Part shown: in pieces, positions 27,771 through 36,909 of the stretch
How the letters are laid out: each line of letters opens with the position of its first letter
Numbering within the stretch: position 1 is the first letter of the stretch
Assembly: GCF_002042965.1 (NCBI RefSeq)
Contig: NZ_MZNT01000008.1
Location: 1 to 64,000, forward strand
Direction of reading: 5' to 3'
From: Paenibacillus sp. 32352
GTDB taxonomy: Bacteria; Bacillota; Bacilli; Paenibacillales; NBRC-103111
Length of the DNA: 64,000 nt
Translations under genes and position numbers: made by a program
Notes under the pieces: generated by a model
The model's database searches: none
Seen by the model: the letters and a program-made list of their open reading frames with translations, nothing else
What the model was told of the DNA's origin: nothing

Positions 27771-27805
27771 ATTCTATCTCATGGAACTGTACAAAAACTG
27801 TACAA
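27771..27805 (-). promoter_or_regulatory. SARP-type promoter of the receiver-BTAD gene
   Basis: On the minus strand TTGTACAG, TTT, TTGTACAG (start-to-start 11), ten bases, then TAGAAT as -10 at 27776-27771. The repeats occupy the -35 region; there is no separate -35 consensus. The geometry is identical to 27951, 36750, 43592 and 45054, with a slightly different 8-mer. Confidence 0.7.
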
Positions 27806-27829
27806 ACGAAGTCTAAAAACAAACATGCA

Positions 27830-27836
27830 TGTCGAA
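27830..27836 (+). promoter_or_regulatory. Possible Spo0A box
   Basis: TGTCGAA, the 0A-box core, between the divergent BTAD and HD-GYP genes. A near-match AGTCGAA lies at 27923-27929. A 7-mer alone is weak evidence. Confidence 0.3.
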
Positions 27837-27950
27837 TGATATAAGGAGTGGAATATTTTGTTCGGTTACCCAAGTTTTAGGTCTATGGTCCTTTCGATAC
27901 TGAGACAATCTGATCTTGCGGAAGTCGAATTTTATCTGATATTGTCATTT

Positions 27951-27985
27951 TTGTTCAGAATTTGTTTAGTGTCCGGTGCTATAGT
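27951..27985 (+). promoter_or_regulatory. SARP-type promoter of the second HD-GYP gene
   Basis: TTGTTCAG at 27951-27958 and TTGTTTAG at 27962-27969 (11-base period), ten bases, TATAGT at 27980-27985. The leader to the ATG is about 65 bases. Confidence 0.72.
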
Positions 27986-28057
27986 GAAGATCTGCGGCAT
28001 TCTATGATAATGCCTAAAGGATCGTAAGGGGATGAGGAAGCTTCGTGGAGGTCATGT

Positions 28058-29071
28058 ATGGAACATCTGATAGGGAAACAAGTAAAGCACGATATTATTA
28101 ACGCCTATGGTGCTACGGTTCTGCCTGCCCGGACTATCATTGATCACGAAGCTTTGACCGTGCTGTCGAATCACAGAATCCCGCCGGAGCATATTGCCGT
28201 TGTGGACCTGACCTTGCCCGAAGAGGACGGAGAAGCCGCCGCGCTGTTGGAACAAACGGTAGCCGTATCCAAGGAATTGATAGTATCGATCAAGCGCTCG
28301 CGCAAAATTCCCGTGATCGAAATTAGAAAGGAAATCTTACCGGCGATCCGGCAGATAGCGGCGCGAGATAATCTCTTTCAATTATTTGAGCTGGTCAAGG
28401 CCAAGGATGATTATACCTACCAGCATAATATCGGAGTGGGTGTGCTTTCGACCTTGATTGGCCGATGGATGAATTTAAGCGAGCCGGAGCTTGCGAACCT
28501 GTCGCTTGCGGCTACGCTGCATGATATAGGGAAGGTGAAAATCCCTGATGAAATTTTGAACAAGCCCGGCAAATTAACGGACGATGAATATGAGCTGGTG
28601 AAGAAGCATACGATTTTCGGCTACGAAATGCTTAGGGATACGAGAGGAATAAGCCACCGAATCGCCCTTGTCGCCCTGCAGCATCATGAACGAGAAGACG
28701 GAAGAGGCTATCCGTTCGGACTTCAAAAGTCCAAGATCGATCTGCTAAGCTCGATTGTGGCCGTTGCCGACATTTTTCATGCGATGTCCTCAAAACGTCC
28801 CTATCATGAACCACTCCCTTTCTATGAAATCGTCAGTCAAATGCAGCGGGGCAAGTTCGGAGAGCTCGATCCGAAGATCATATCGCTTTTTGTCGATAAT
28901 ATGATTCGACGATTGGTGGGAAAGCAGGTTGTGCTCACGGATGGAAGAGTAGCCGAGGTAGTCTACTTGAATCCGCATCATATGGAGGCACCTCTCGTCA
29001 AAATAGAAGACGAATTCATCGATTTAAGCAAGGAGAGCAGCTTGCAAATCCGGGAGATTTTAGCTTGGTAA
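28058..29071 (+). CDS. HD-GYP domain cyclic-di-GMP phosphodiesterase (second copy)
   Basis: 337 residues, co-linear with the protein at 8513-9511. N-terminal module opens LIGKQVKHDIINAYGATVLP; HD in LHDIGKVKIP near residue 156; HHEREDGRGYP near residues 208-218; the same C-terminal tail (LTDGRVAEVVYLNP). All metal-binding and GYP residues are kept, so it should hydrolyse c-di-GMP. GTGGAGGT precedes the ATG. Unlike the first copy it has no cheY partner and is driven by a SARP-type repeat promoter. Confidence 0.93.
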   Translation: MEHLIGKQVKHDIINAYGATVLPARTIIDHEALTVLSNHRIPPEHIAVVDLTLPEEDGEAAALLEQTVAVSKELIVSIKRSRKIPVIEIRKEILPAIRQIAARDNLFQLFELVKAKDDYTYQHNIGVGVLSTLIGRWMNLSEPELANLSLAATLHDIGKVKIPDEILNKPGKLTDDEYELVKKHTIFGYEMLRDTRGISHRIALVALQHHEREDGRGYPFGLQKSKIDLLSSIVAVADIFHAMSSKRPYHEPLPFYEIVSQMQRGKFGELDPKIISLFVDNMIRRLVGKQVVLTDGRVAEVVYLNPHHMEAPLVKIEDEFIDLSKESSLQIREILAW

Positions 29072-29135
29072 CGGAAAGGGATATATTAGGATTGTATATT
29101 CCTTATTTTACATGATGTTGTCACAGGATATTAGT

Positions 29136-29164
29136 TTGTTCCGAGAGGTTGGATATGGTAGAAT
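29136..29164 (+). promoter_or_regulatory. Promoter of the exopolysaccharide operon
   Basis: TTGTTC at 29136-29141, 17 bases, TAGAAT at 29159-29164, about 80 bases before the first start codon. No 11-base direct repeat is present, so this promoter appears not to belong to the SARP-type group. Confidence 0.55.
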
Positions 29165-29245
29165 TAGGTCTTAAAGCCTAATTAAATGATATTATCCATT
29201 AAAATATCCTATGATTCGACAATATTTTCATTCAGGAGGCAGGCT

Positions 29246-30400
29246 GTGTCGTTTTTGAAAAAGAGCCTATGGAGTACTAGTGTTGTTCTGGCTGCAATGG
29301 CGGTCTACATGCTTTTACCTATCGATAATAAATATAAGGCGGTTCCGGATGTGAACTCTCAAAGCAATGAAGCTGTGGAACGGGTACGGCTGCTTCCCGG
29401 AGAGCAGTTCATTCAATCTCATATGTTGAATGAAAACGGGACGCTGCGGACTTATATGAAGGCCAATGAATCCAAAAATGCACATACGGCCGCTGGGCAC
29501 GATGCTTTATCCGAGTCCATGGGGTTCTGGCTGCAATATGCATTGGAGAAGGGGGACCTGAAGCTGTTCCGTCAAAACGCAGAGATTGTTAAGACCACGT
29601 TTATGAAGCCGGACGGCTGGATCGCCTGGAAGGTCGGACCTTCGAATACGCCGGCGACAACGAATGCGCTTGTCGATGATTTGCGGATCGCCTACTCGCT
29701 GTACAGTGCAGCCGCCAAATGGCAGGATGCCGATTTCAAGACGATGGCCGATACGATTACGAAAAGCGTGACAAGCAAGCAGGTGGTTAACGGCACCTTC
29801 CGGGATTTCTATGATTATGAGAAGAAATGGCCAAGCAATGTCATTACGCTGCCTTACCTGGATGCGACGGCTATCACCAGCCTGTACGAGCACAGCAAGA
29901 TCAGCGAAGACCTGTTCCAGAAGACGAAGTCCTTCATGATCGATTTGCCTGTGCAAAACGGGTTTTATCCGTTCAATTACCATATTGATGAGGAACGGTT
30001 TGAATTCCATGATCAGGTGAACCTGCTGGATCAGCTCTTTGTCGAATATTCTCGTGCCAAGTTTGGACAGAAGGATTCGGAATTCTGGGCGTTCCTTAAG
30101 GAGGCCTTTGAGAACGATCATGTGCTGTACGGAAAATATGATATAGAGACGAAGCAGCGGGCGGTGGAGTACGAGTCACCTTCGGTGTACGGGCTAGCTA
30201 TCTTGTGCGCTATGGAGCATAACGACAGTGTGCTTGCGAAGGATCTGTATTACCGTATGATTCGTTTCCAGACGTTAAATCCGGAGAGCGAATACTATGG
30301 AGGCTACATAGATTACCAGAAAACGGACACCCATATTTTTGATAACCTTGTTCCCTTGTTAGCAGAAAGGAAGCTTTATAATGCGAGGATTTTACAATAA
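29246..30400 (+). CDS. ydaJ: Glycoside hydrolase family 8-like protein (YdaJ-type)
   Basis: 384 residues from GTG 29246, chosen for AGGAGG at 29234-29239. An N-terminal signal anchor is followed by an (alpha/alpha)6-type domain. GH8-like catalytic positions: Glu in LSESMGFWLQYAL and Asp in VDDLRIAYSLYSAAAKW. In B. subtilis ydaJ is the first gene of ydaJKLMN, a c-di-GMP-activated exopolysaccharide operon, and the gene order here is the same. It probably trims or releases the polymer outside the membrane, as BcsZ does for cellulose. It overlaps ydaK by 20 bases. Confidence 0.85.
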   Translation: MSFLKKSLWSTSVVLAAMAVYMLLPIDNKYKAVPDVNSQSNEAVERVRLLPGEQFIQSHMLNENGTLRTYMKANESKNAHTAAGHDALSESMGFWLQYALEKGDLKLFRQNAEIVKTTFMKPDGWIAWKVGPSNTPATTNALVDDLRIAYSLYSAAAKWQDADFKTMADTITKSVTSKQVVNGTFRDFYDYEKKWPSNVITLPYLDATAITSLYEHSKISEDLFQKTKSFMIDLPVQNGFYPFNYHIDEERFEFHDQVNLLDQLFVEYSRAKFGQKDSEFWAFLKEAFENDHVLYGKYDIETKQRAVEYESPSVYGLAILCAMEHNDSVLAKDLYYRMIRFQTLNPESEYYGGYIDYQKTDTHIFDNLVPLLAERKLYNARILQ

Positions 30401-31235
30401 GCCCAGAACCTTTTTTCTCATGCAGGCCTGCTTCTTTCTGTTCATTATTGCGCTGTGCCTGTATGTAACAGGGTTCAAGCAAATCCCGTGGACGATAATG
30501 ACGCTATTCGCCAGTGCCCTTATCATTCTGATGACAAGTCTGCTGGGCGGCCTGTTATTCGGGCTCGGTCTTAGCCTGGCGGCGATGTTTGTGCTCGGAA
30601 GCGTACTGCTCTGGGACGCGTTCTTCTCTTCAGCCCTAACCTTCTCGATCCAAGAGATTGTCATTTGGATGATCGCTATCGGGGCGGCTTCTATCATAGG
30701 AGGCGTTCTCCACAGATGGGCCACTACGGTAACGAACGAGAATAAGGAAATGAACCGTAAATTCGATGAGCTTGTCACGATTGACGAAGCGACAGGGTTC
30801 GACAACAAGAAACGGTTCTACTTCGAGCTTGAGGAGGAATTCAGACGATCCATCCGAACGGGGACGCCGTTCACGCTCTTGCTGATCCGCTTCAAATATT
30901 TGGCGGAGTACGAACGGCTCTACGGGCAGGAAGAGAAGAAATATTTGATCAAATCGTTATCCGACGTGCTGTGGACGCAGACGCGAATCAGTGACCGCAA
31001 GTTCAGGCTGGAGGACGATACGTTCGCTGTTATTTTATTTAATACCGGATCGGAGAACGTTCATTTCGTTTTGAACAAGATGGAGGAGCAGATGAAATCC
31101 CATAAGCTGTCGAACGGGAAGAAAGAAGTAACCATTACCATCTCCTTCGGAACGTCGAGCTTTGATAAGGAATTCAATGATTACTCGGAGTTGATTCAGC
31201 TTGCATACGAAGAGCTTGAAGCTTACACGCAATAA
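30381..31235 (+). CDS. ydaK: Degenerate GGDEF membrane protein, c-di-GMP receptor (YdaK-type)
   Basis: 284 residues: about four membrane helices (~10-110), then a GGDEF fold (~130-280). The active site is lost, with EDDTF (211-215) in place of GGDEF. The I-site RISD (202-205) is kept at the exact five-residue spacing, so it should bind c-di-GMP but not make it. This matches B. subtilis YdaK, the receptor that switches on polymer synthesis. It overlaps ydaJ and ydaL, so it is tightly coupled. Confidence 0.9.
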   Translation: MRGFYNKPRTFFLMQACFFLFIIALCLYVTGFKQIPWTIMTLFASALIILMTSLLGGLLFGLGLSLAAMFVLGSVLLWDAFFSSALTFSIQEIVIWMIAIGAASIIGGVLHRWATTVTNENKEMNRKFDELVTIDEATGFDNKKRFYFELEEEFRRSIRTGTPFTLLLIRFKYLAEYERLYGQEEKKYLIKSLSDVLWTQTRISDRKFRLEDDTFAVILFNTGSENVHFVLNKMEEQMKSHKLSNGKKEVTITISFGTSSFDKEFNDYSELIQLAYEELEAYTQ

Positions 31236-32991
31236 TCTCATACGCCGTTTGATTCCCATTCTGCTGTTAGCTGCGGTGCTATGTCAGATGATCCCCGCTG
31301 CCAAAGCCTTTGCGGACGCCGGAGTACAGCAGGATTCCAAGGTGCTGCTTATTTATTCGACAGAATCCGGCATGATTACTGAGTCGGTCCGATTGCTGGA
31401 CCTGCTGCTGGGGCAGTTCTCCCGAAGCATTGTCATAAAAGAGGACGATGAGGTAACAAGCAGCGATTTGCAGGGCATAACGCATCTGGCTTATTACGGA
31501 GGCACCCCGAAAACCCTATCGCCCGAAGTTGTGCGATGGATTACCGAATTTCAAGGCCCGGTCTTGGCCGTCGGGGCTAATGCGGAGCAGCTTCACAGCC
31601 GGTTTTCGTTTATGACGGTAGGATCTGATGTGTATATTAACCGGATATCCAAGATAGATGCTTCCACCGGAGAGCCGGTGTATCAGCTTCTGGAGACCAA
31701 CTATCCTATTACCCAAGTAACGTTAAGCCGCGGGAAGGCGCTTTTCAACGGCTTGAGAGGCGATGACGCGTTCCCTCTATTCGTTCAGTATGAAAATAGC
31801 GCCTATTATGCTGCGGATAACTTCTATGTCCCCTTTGACCGGTTCTTGAGCCGGGGGCTGGCGGATTTATTCGGCAAGCAGCTGACGGAGGACGGGCACA
31901 CGGCCTACATCCGGCTTGAGGATGTTCACCCCATGTCCGATCCCAAGCTGCTGCAGCAGACCGGGGACTACCTGGCGGATAAAGGAATTCCGTTCATGAT
32001 AGCTCTCATCCCGATCTATACCAATTCGGAAACGATGCAGCAGGTGCATCTATCCGATTCCCCGGCCATCGTGGAGGTGCTACGTCACCTTCAAGCACGG
32101 GGCGCAAGCATTTTGCTTCACGGGTATACGCACCAATACAGGGCATCCGAGACGGGGGAAGGCTTTGAGTTCTGGGATGTCATCAACAATACGCCTATCT
32201 GGGGACCTTCGGACCAGGACACAAAGGTGAAAAAAAGATATGAATTTTCCTCCAAAGAAGAATATGACCGCTATATGCAGCAGCTTCAAGCTTTTGAAAA
32301 GCAGTATATCGATAACCGAATCGTGAGCGGCATTCAGGAGCTGACGGATCTGGGCTTATATCCGCTAGGATTCGAAGCGCCCCACTATGTGATGAGCCAA
32401 ACCGGCTACGAGATCGTTTCCCACTATTTCAACTATTTGCTCGGGCAAGTACAGATCAGCAACAGCAGCTGGGAGAACATGGGGGAGTCCCCCTACATGT
32501 CGACTCCGTCCTTTCTGCATGGAATGACGCTGCTCCCTGAAACCGTCGGATATTACGACGACACTTCCTTTACGCCGGAGACCGACTTTGACCGGAAAAT
32601 AGAAGGGATGCAGTTCATTGAAGGCAGTATGATGGGCATGTTCTATCACCCTTATCTGGGTCTTGGAAAGCTGCAGGCGTTCATCTCCCATATGGAGCGG
32701 GTACCGAATCTGAAGTGGCTGGATTTGAAAAAAATGAACGCTTCCGTCCAAGCGCCGAACACTACTATTACAACGGATGCGGAAGGACAAATTCATTATG
32801 TCAATACAGCGCCTCGCTCGGAAGCGAAGCAGGTGGTCAAGACGCTGAAGAAGCTTGGCGGCGTCCAGCTGATTATGTGGGGAGTTGCGATCCTGGTAGC
32901 GGTCATGGTTCTGATGTTCTTCCTTTACACCATCAGCATGAGAATGAATTTGCGCAAACAACTATTCGAGGAGCGAAACATCAGTGGCTAA
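31216..32991 (+). CDS. ydaL: DUF2334 polysaccharide-deacetylase-like protein (YdaL-type)
   Basis: About 591 residues from TTG 31216 (GAAGAG upstream; TTG 31201 is also possible). Signal peptide with core LIPILLLAAVLCQMIPAAKA. Deacetylase-like motifs: Asp in RLEDVHPMSD near residue 233, HGYTHQ near residue 301, then EAPHY; these are the usual metal-binding places of the NodB superfamily. One C-terminal membrane helix near residues 555-580. It would act outside the membrane on the growing polymer. Overlaps ydaM by eight bases. Confidence 0.86.
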   Translation: MKLTRNNLIRRLIPILLLAAVLCQMIPAAKAFADAGVQQDSKVLLIYSTESGMITESVRLLDLLLGQFSRSIVIKEDDEVTSSDLQGITHLAYYGGTPKTLSPEVVRWITEFQGPVLAVGANAEQLHSRFSFMTVGSDVYINRISKIDASTGEPVYQLLETNYPITQVTLSRGKALFNGLRGDDAFPLFVQYENSAYYAADNFYVPFDRFLSRGLADLFGKQLTEDGHTAYIRLEDVHPMSDPKLLQQTGDYLADKGIPFMIALIPIYTNSETMQQVHLSDSPAIVEVLRHLQARGASILLHGYTHQYRASETGEGFEFWDVINNTPIWGPSDQDTKVKKRYEFSSKEEYDRYMQQLQAFEKQYIDNRIVSGIQELTDLGLYPLGFEAPHYVMSQTGYEIVSHYFNYLLGQVQISNSSWENMGESPYMSTPSFLHGMTLLPETVGYYDDTSFTPETDFDRKIEGMQFIEGSMMGMFYHPYLGLGKLQAFISHMERVPNLKWLDLKKMNASVQAPNTTITTDAEGQIHYVNTAPRSEAKQVVKTLKKLGGVQLIMWGVAILVAVMVLMFFLYTISMRMNLRKQLFEERNISG

Positions 32992-34261
32992 TCTACTGTT
33001 CTACATCTCATTGACCGTTATTTGGCTTATGCTGCTCTACCACATGTTTCTCATGCAGGGAGGCTATTTGCATTACCTTCGCTTCCGCAAGCCGATTGCG
33101 GAGTGGGAGAAGAAGCAGTATGAATGGCCCAAGGTGAGCGTCTTGATTCCGGCGCATAACGAAGAGGTCGTGATCGAACGGACGATTAAAGCGATGCTGA
33201 AGCTCGAATATCCGAAGGATTTGCTTGAAATTATCGTTATTGACGACAATTCGAAGGATCGAACCGGCGAGATTGCCGACAGCTACGCAAGCCGTTATGA
33301 TCGGTTGAAGGTCGTCCATCTGAGACCTCCCAATATCGGGGGCGGCAAATCGGGAGCTTTGAACCATGGCTTCAGGCATGCGACGGGTGACATTATTGTC
33401 GTGTATGACGCGGATAATACGCCGGAGCGTAAAGCCGTGTATTACCTGGTGCTCGCGATGCTTAACGATCCGAAGGCCGGTGCCGTCGTCGGCAAGTTCC
33501 GTGTCATTAATGCGGCCCAGACGCTGCTGACACGCTTTATCAATATCGAAACGATCTGCTTCCAATGGATGGCGCAGGCCGGGCGGTTTTTCTGGTTCGG
33601 GGTCGCTACGATTCCGGGCACGAATTTCGCCATAAGGCGCAGCATCATCGAGGAGCTGGGCGGCTGGGACGAGAAGGCCCTGGCGGAGGATACCGAGCTT
33701 ACGATCCGGGTCTATAATATGGGCTACCATATCCGGTTCTTCCCTGCGGCGATCACTTGGGAGCAGGAGCCGGAGACGTGGAAGGTATGGTGGAAGCAGC
33801 GAACGAGATGGGCCCGGGGCAACCAGTATGTCGTCCTTAAGTTTATGTCCAGGCTGTTTACACTGAAACGGAAAAGCATCGTGTTCGACCTGATTTACTT
33901 TTTCTTTACGTATTTTCTGTTCTTCTTCGGCGTCATCGTATCGGACGGCTTGTTCGTGGTCAATCTGTTCACGGACCTTCATTTGAATGTAGGCATGGTC
34001 TCGATCATTCTATGGATTCTGGCCTACTTCCTGTACATCACGGAAGTGATGATAGCTCTGGGCATTGAGAAAACCGAGCTGAATACAAGGAACTTTTTTA
34101 TCGTATCTCTCATGTATTTTACGTATTCGCAATTTTGGATCCTTCTCGTGCTTTACGCGCTTTACCTCGAAATGAAGCGGGTCATCTTCAAGCAGGAAAC
34201 CAAGTGGTATAAAACCGAGCGTTTCCAGCAAAAGAAAAAGCAAGAAGGAGCGGCATCCTGA
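32984..34261 (+). CDS. ydaM: Processive family-2 glycosyltransferase (YdaM-type)
   Basis: 425 residues from GTG 32984. Membrane helix near the N-terminus, GT-A catalytic domain with DDNSKDRT near residue 87, DADN near residue 142 and TELT near 235, then QRTRWARG near residue 272 (the Q-x-x-R-W motif of processive synthases), and three or four C-terminal membrane helices. It should polymerise a sugar nucleotide and export the chain, with YdaK as the likely switch. The sugar is not deducible. Confidence 0.92.
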   Translation: MANLLFYISLTVIWLMLLYHMFLMQGGYLHYLRFRKPIAEWEKKQYEWPKVSVLIPAHNEEVVIERTIKAMLKLEYPKDLLEIIVIDDNSKDRTGEIADSYASRYDRLKVVHLRPPNIGGGKSGALNHGFRHATGDIIVVYDADNTPERKAVYYLVLAMLNDPKAGAVVGKFRVINAAQTLLTRFINIETICFQWMAQAGRFFWFGVATIPGTNFAIRRSIIEELGGWDEKALAEDTELTIRVYNMGYHIRFFPAAITWEQEPETWKVWWKQRTRWARGNQYVVLKFMSRLFTLKRKSIVFDLIYFFFTYFLFFFGVIVSDGLFVVNLFTDLHLNVGMVSIILWILAYFLYITEVMIALGIEKTELNTRNFFIVSLMYFTYSQFWILLVLYALYLEMKRVIFKQETKWYKTERFQQKKKQEGAAS

Positions 34262-34295
34262 CATCACTATAGAATTGAAAGGTGTTTATATACGA

Positions 34296-36545
34296 ATGAA
34301 TGCTTATCGCAAGACCGTGTTGTACGGCAGCATCAGTCTTCTGGCTCTTCAGCTCGTTCTGACGCCCTTGGCGCCTTATGCGGAAGCGGCCGATCCGGCG
34401 AGAGCCCCCAGAATCACTATATCGTCGTCCTACGTGAACGACGGAGCAGCAGCCGCGTTCAGCTCCAATATTTCTTCCACCAACTCCGGCTATTTGACGC
34501 ATCTGGCGAACGATAATATTGCCATGACGCGGGTAGACAGCGTACAGCAGCTGTATTATACCGTTCCGAGAGCGGATGTAAGCGACGGCAGCTATATCGA
34601 TCTGGATATCAGCTACTCCGAGCTGCTGCTTCCCGCGACTTCGACCATAACGGTCTCTATCGATGGAAGGCCGCTCAAAAGCATTCCGTTAACGAAGGAG
34701 ACCAGCTCGCGTCTGACCAGCAGAATTCCGTTGGGAAGCGAGGATGTTACCCCTGGCTTTCATACGATAACGATTGAAAAGCACAGCACCATTTCCAACG
34801 ATCTGTGCAATGATGAGGAGAACCCCGCGAATTGGTTGAAAATCAACCGGTCCTCGGTTATTTTCCTGAACACGACGACTTCTTACAGGACAACGGATTC
34901 ATTAAGCAGTTACCCGTATCCGTTTGTAGAGCCGGGGATTCAGGATGAAATGTACGGAGCTGTTCTGGTTCCGGACCATCCTTCCGCCGATATCATCTCT
35001 GCAGCGATGAAACTGGCGACCTACTTGACGTCCCGGACGTCGACGAAGCGGGCAGCGCCGGTCCTGACGGAGTCCGAATGGCTCAATCAGAACCGTTTGC
35101 TTCCGGCGGTGGCCATGGGAGGCATCGATTCGTGGAACGGACCAGTCAAGCAAATGCTGTCCGAGAGTCCCGTTCAGGTGAGCAATCAGCAGATGAGCCT
35201 CGATACGTTCGTCGTTACCAATCAGGCGAATAATGAAAGCCGGCAGGTTCTTCTTGTCTCCGCAGCTACCGATAAGGTCATTCATGATCAGATTCACGTG
35301 TTGACGGAAAAGAACTACGTCGATCAGCTGGCAGGTAATCACTTGTTGATTAACGAACAGCCCAAAGCAGCTGATGTATCGAATGCAGCGAAGCCTATCA
35401 CCTTTGAATCTTTAGGCTTTGCCAATATCAAGCTGGATAAGACAAGCGCCAATTCCGATCGGCTGACTTACTCCATTCCGCCCTTCTGGAGCCTGACCGG
35501 AGAGAGCCAGCTGCTGCTGAAGGTCAGAGTGTCTCCGCTGCTTCAGAACGAAGCTGTTGATACCTCCGACAAAAACAAAAATGCATCGGTACCAGCGGAT
35601 AGCGCAGGATTGACAGTAGTGATTAACGACATTCCCAAAACGTTCTCCTTCTCGGAAATCGTCAAAGCCAAGAAAGAGGACGACAGCTATCTACTTCCCA
35701 TACCGCTCGCGCCGTATTTGAAGGGGAATAACAGCAATGCCTTGAATATGTCGTTCACGGCCCACTTGAATGAGGCGCATAACGTGTGCGGACCCAAGAC
35801 CGATAACGGCAAATGGATCTTTATAGATAAGAGCAGCTCGCTTCAGCTGCCTCACGAAGTTCAGAAGGAAACGACCTTCAAGCATTGGCCGTCCCCGTTT
35901 GTTGGGGATCAAGGTCTGGATCATACCGTATTTTTGCTGCCTAAGGATCCGGACGGGGTTCTGCTAAGCCAGCTGGCGGCCATGATTCGGGATATGACGA
36001 GCGGCTCGTCCGTGTCGTCTACCGTTGAGATCGCGCAGGACCAGCAGCCTGATCTGGAGCAAAAGCTCAAAGGAAACAACGTCATTCTCGTTGGCAATCC
36101 GGATTCCTTCCAAGCTCTTCAAAGCTATAAGGACCAGCTCTTGATGAGCCCGGGCAACAGCCAGTTCGCTGCAGTCACCTCCAATATTATTAATGAAACG
36201 ACGGAGTATGCAGCCTGGATTCAAGCTTCCCCTTGGGATAAAGACCGCGTCTTGGCGGTATTCCAGGCCGGGGCAAGCAATAAGCAGGCGAAGGATACGT
36301 TTATCCATGCCAATATGTTGAAGTTTTTAAATAGCGAGCAGAAGTCCAGTCAGGTTGTTGTCATGAGCAAGTCCAATGAGGTGTTATCACTCGACCTCAA
36401 GGGGCTGCAGGAAGCCAAGCCTGCATCGAACCCTGCAAGCTCTCCCGGTTCTAACCGTACCTTGTTATGGATGGCTGCTGCGGTCGGCGTAGTGTTCATC
36501 GTGGGTCTCATTTTCTTTATTCGTCTGCTTCGCCGTCCTAAATAA
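34296..36545 (+). CDS. ydaN: BcsB-like exopolysaccharide export subunit (YdaN-type)
   Basis: 749 residues. Signal peptide (LYGSISLLALQLVLTPLAPYAEAA), a large extracytoplasmic part with two BcsB-like halves (each with a beta-sandwich and a flavodoxin-like unit; NNVILVGNPDSFQAL near residue 600), and one C-terminal membrane helix followed by LLRRPK. ATG 34296 is preferred to TTG 34275; AAAGGTG lies 11 bases before it. It is the partner of the glycosyltransferase, as BcsB is of BcsA. Last gene of the operon. Confidence 0.88.
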   Translation: MNAYRKTVLYGSISLLALQLVLTPLAPYAEAADPARAPRITISSSYVNDGAAAAFSSNISSTNSGYLTHLANDNIAMTRVDSVQQLYYTVPRADVSDGSYIDLDISYSELLLPATSTITVSIDGRPLKSIPLTKETSSRLTSRIPLGSEDVTPGFHTITIEKHSTISNDLCNDEENPANWLKINRSSVIFLNTTTSYRTTDSLSSYPYPFVEPGIQDEMYGAVLVPDHPSADIISAAMKLATYLTSRTSTKRAAPVLTESEWLNQNRLLPAVAMGGIDSWNGPVKQMLSESPVQVSNQQMSLDTFVVTNQANNESRQVLLVSAATDKVIHDQIHVLTEKNYVDQLAGNHLLINEQPKAADVSNAAKPITFESLGFANIKLDKTSANSDRLTYSIPPFWSLTGESQLLLKVRVSPLLQNEAVDTSDKNKNASVPADSAGLTVVINDIPKTFSFSEIVKAKKEDDSYLLPIPLAPYLKGNNSNALNMSFTAHLNEAHNVCGPKTDNGKWIFIDKSSSLQLPHEVQKETTFKHWPSPFVGDQGLDHTVFLLPKDPDGVLLSQLAAMIRDMTSGSSVSSTVEIAQDQQPDLEQKLKGNNVILVGNPDSFQALQSYKDQLLMSPGNSQFAAVTSNIINETTEYAAWIQASPWDKDRVLAVFQAGASNKQAKDTFIHANMLKFLNSEQKSSQVVVMSKSNEVLSLDLKGLQEAKPASNPASSPGSNRTLLWMAAAVGVVFIVGLIFFIRLLRRPK

Positions 36546-36553
36546 TCTAGTTC

Positions 36554-36596
36554 AAAAACCCGATACCCGGCTTGATGCTGATCGGGTTTTTTGCAT
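36554..36596 (+). terminator. Terminator of the exopolysaccharide operon
   Basis: AAAACCCGAT / ATCGGGTTTT with a 16-base spacer, followed by TTTTGC. Confidence 0.85.
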
Positions 36597-36749
36597 TATA
36601 AAAATGTAAGAATTCCGGGATTCCCCACATAGTACCTGAATCGGCATTGGATCCAAGGCCCCACGTTATGGGATTATTTTGTCGCTTTTTTTGAAAGTTA
36701 AGGATAAATGGACCATAAATCGATAGGAAAAGTCGAATGATGGCGATTC

Positions 36750-36784
36750 TTGTTCAGATATTGTTTAGTTCCTGCCTGTATAAT
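36750..36784 (+). promoter_or_regulatory. SARP-type promoter of the SLH lectin gene
   Basis: TTGTTCAG at 36750-36757, ATA, TTGTTTAG at 36761-36768, ten bases, TATAAT at 36779-36784. AGTCGAA at 36731-36737 is a near Spo0A box. The leader of about 115 bases shows no riboswitch I recognise. These items and the terminator are all I see in 36546-36909. Confidence 0.75.
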
Positions 36785-36909
36785 TTGGAACGATGAACGT
36801 GAGTTTTCATATTTGGTTTTTAAAGGGAGGGAAGGGATAGAGCGATCGGGACATGGTTTATAAAGGGTAGGGTTCAAGAAACGAGGAAATATGAAAAAGG
36901 AGTAAAAAA

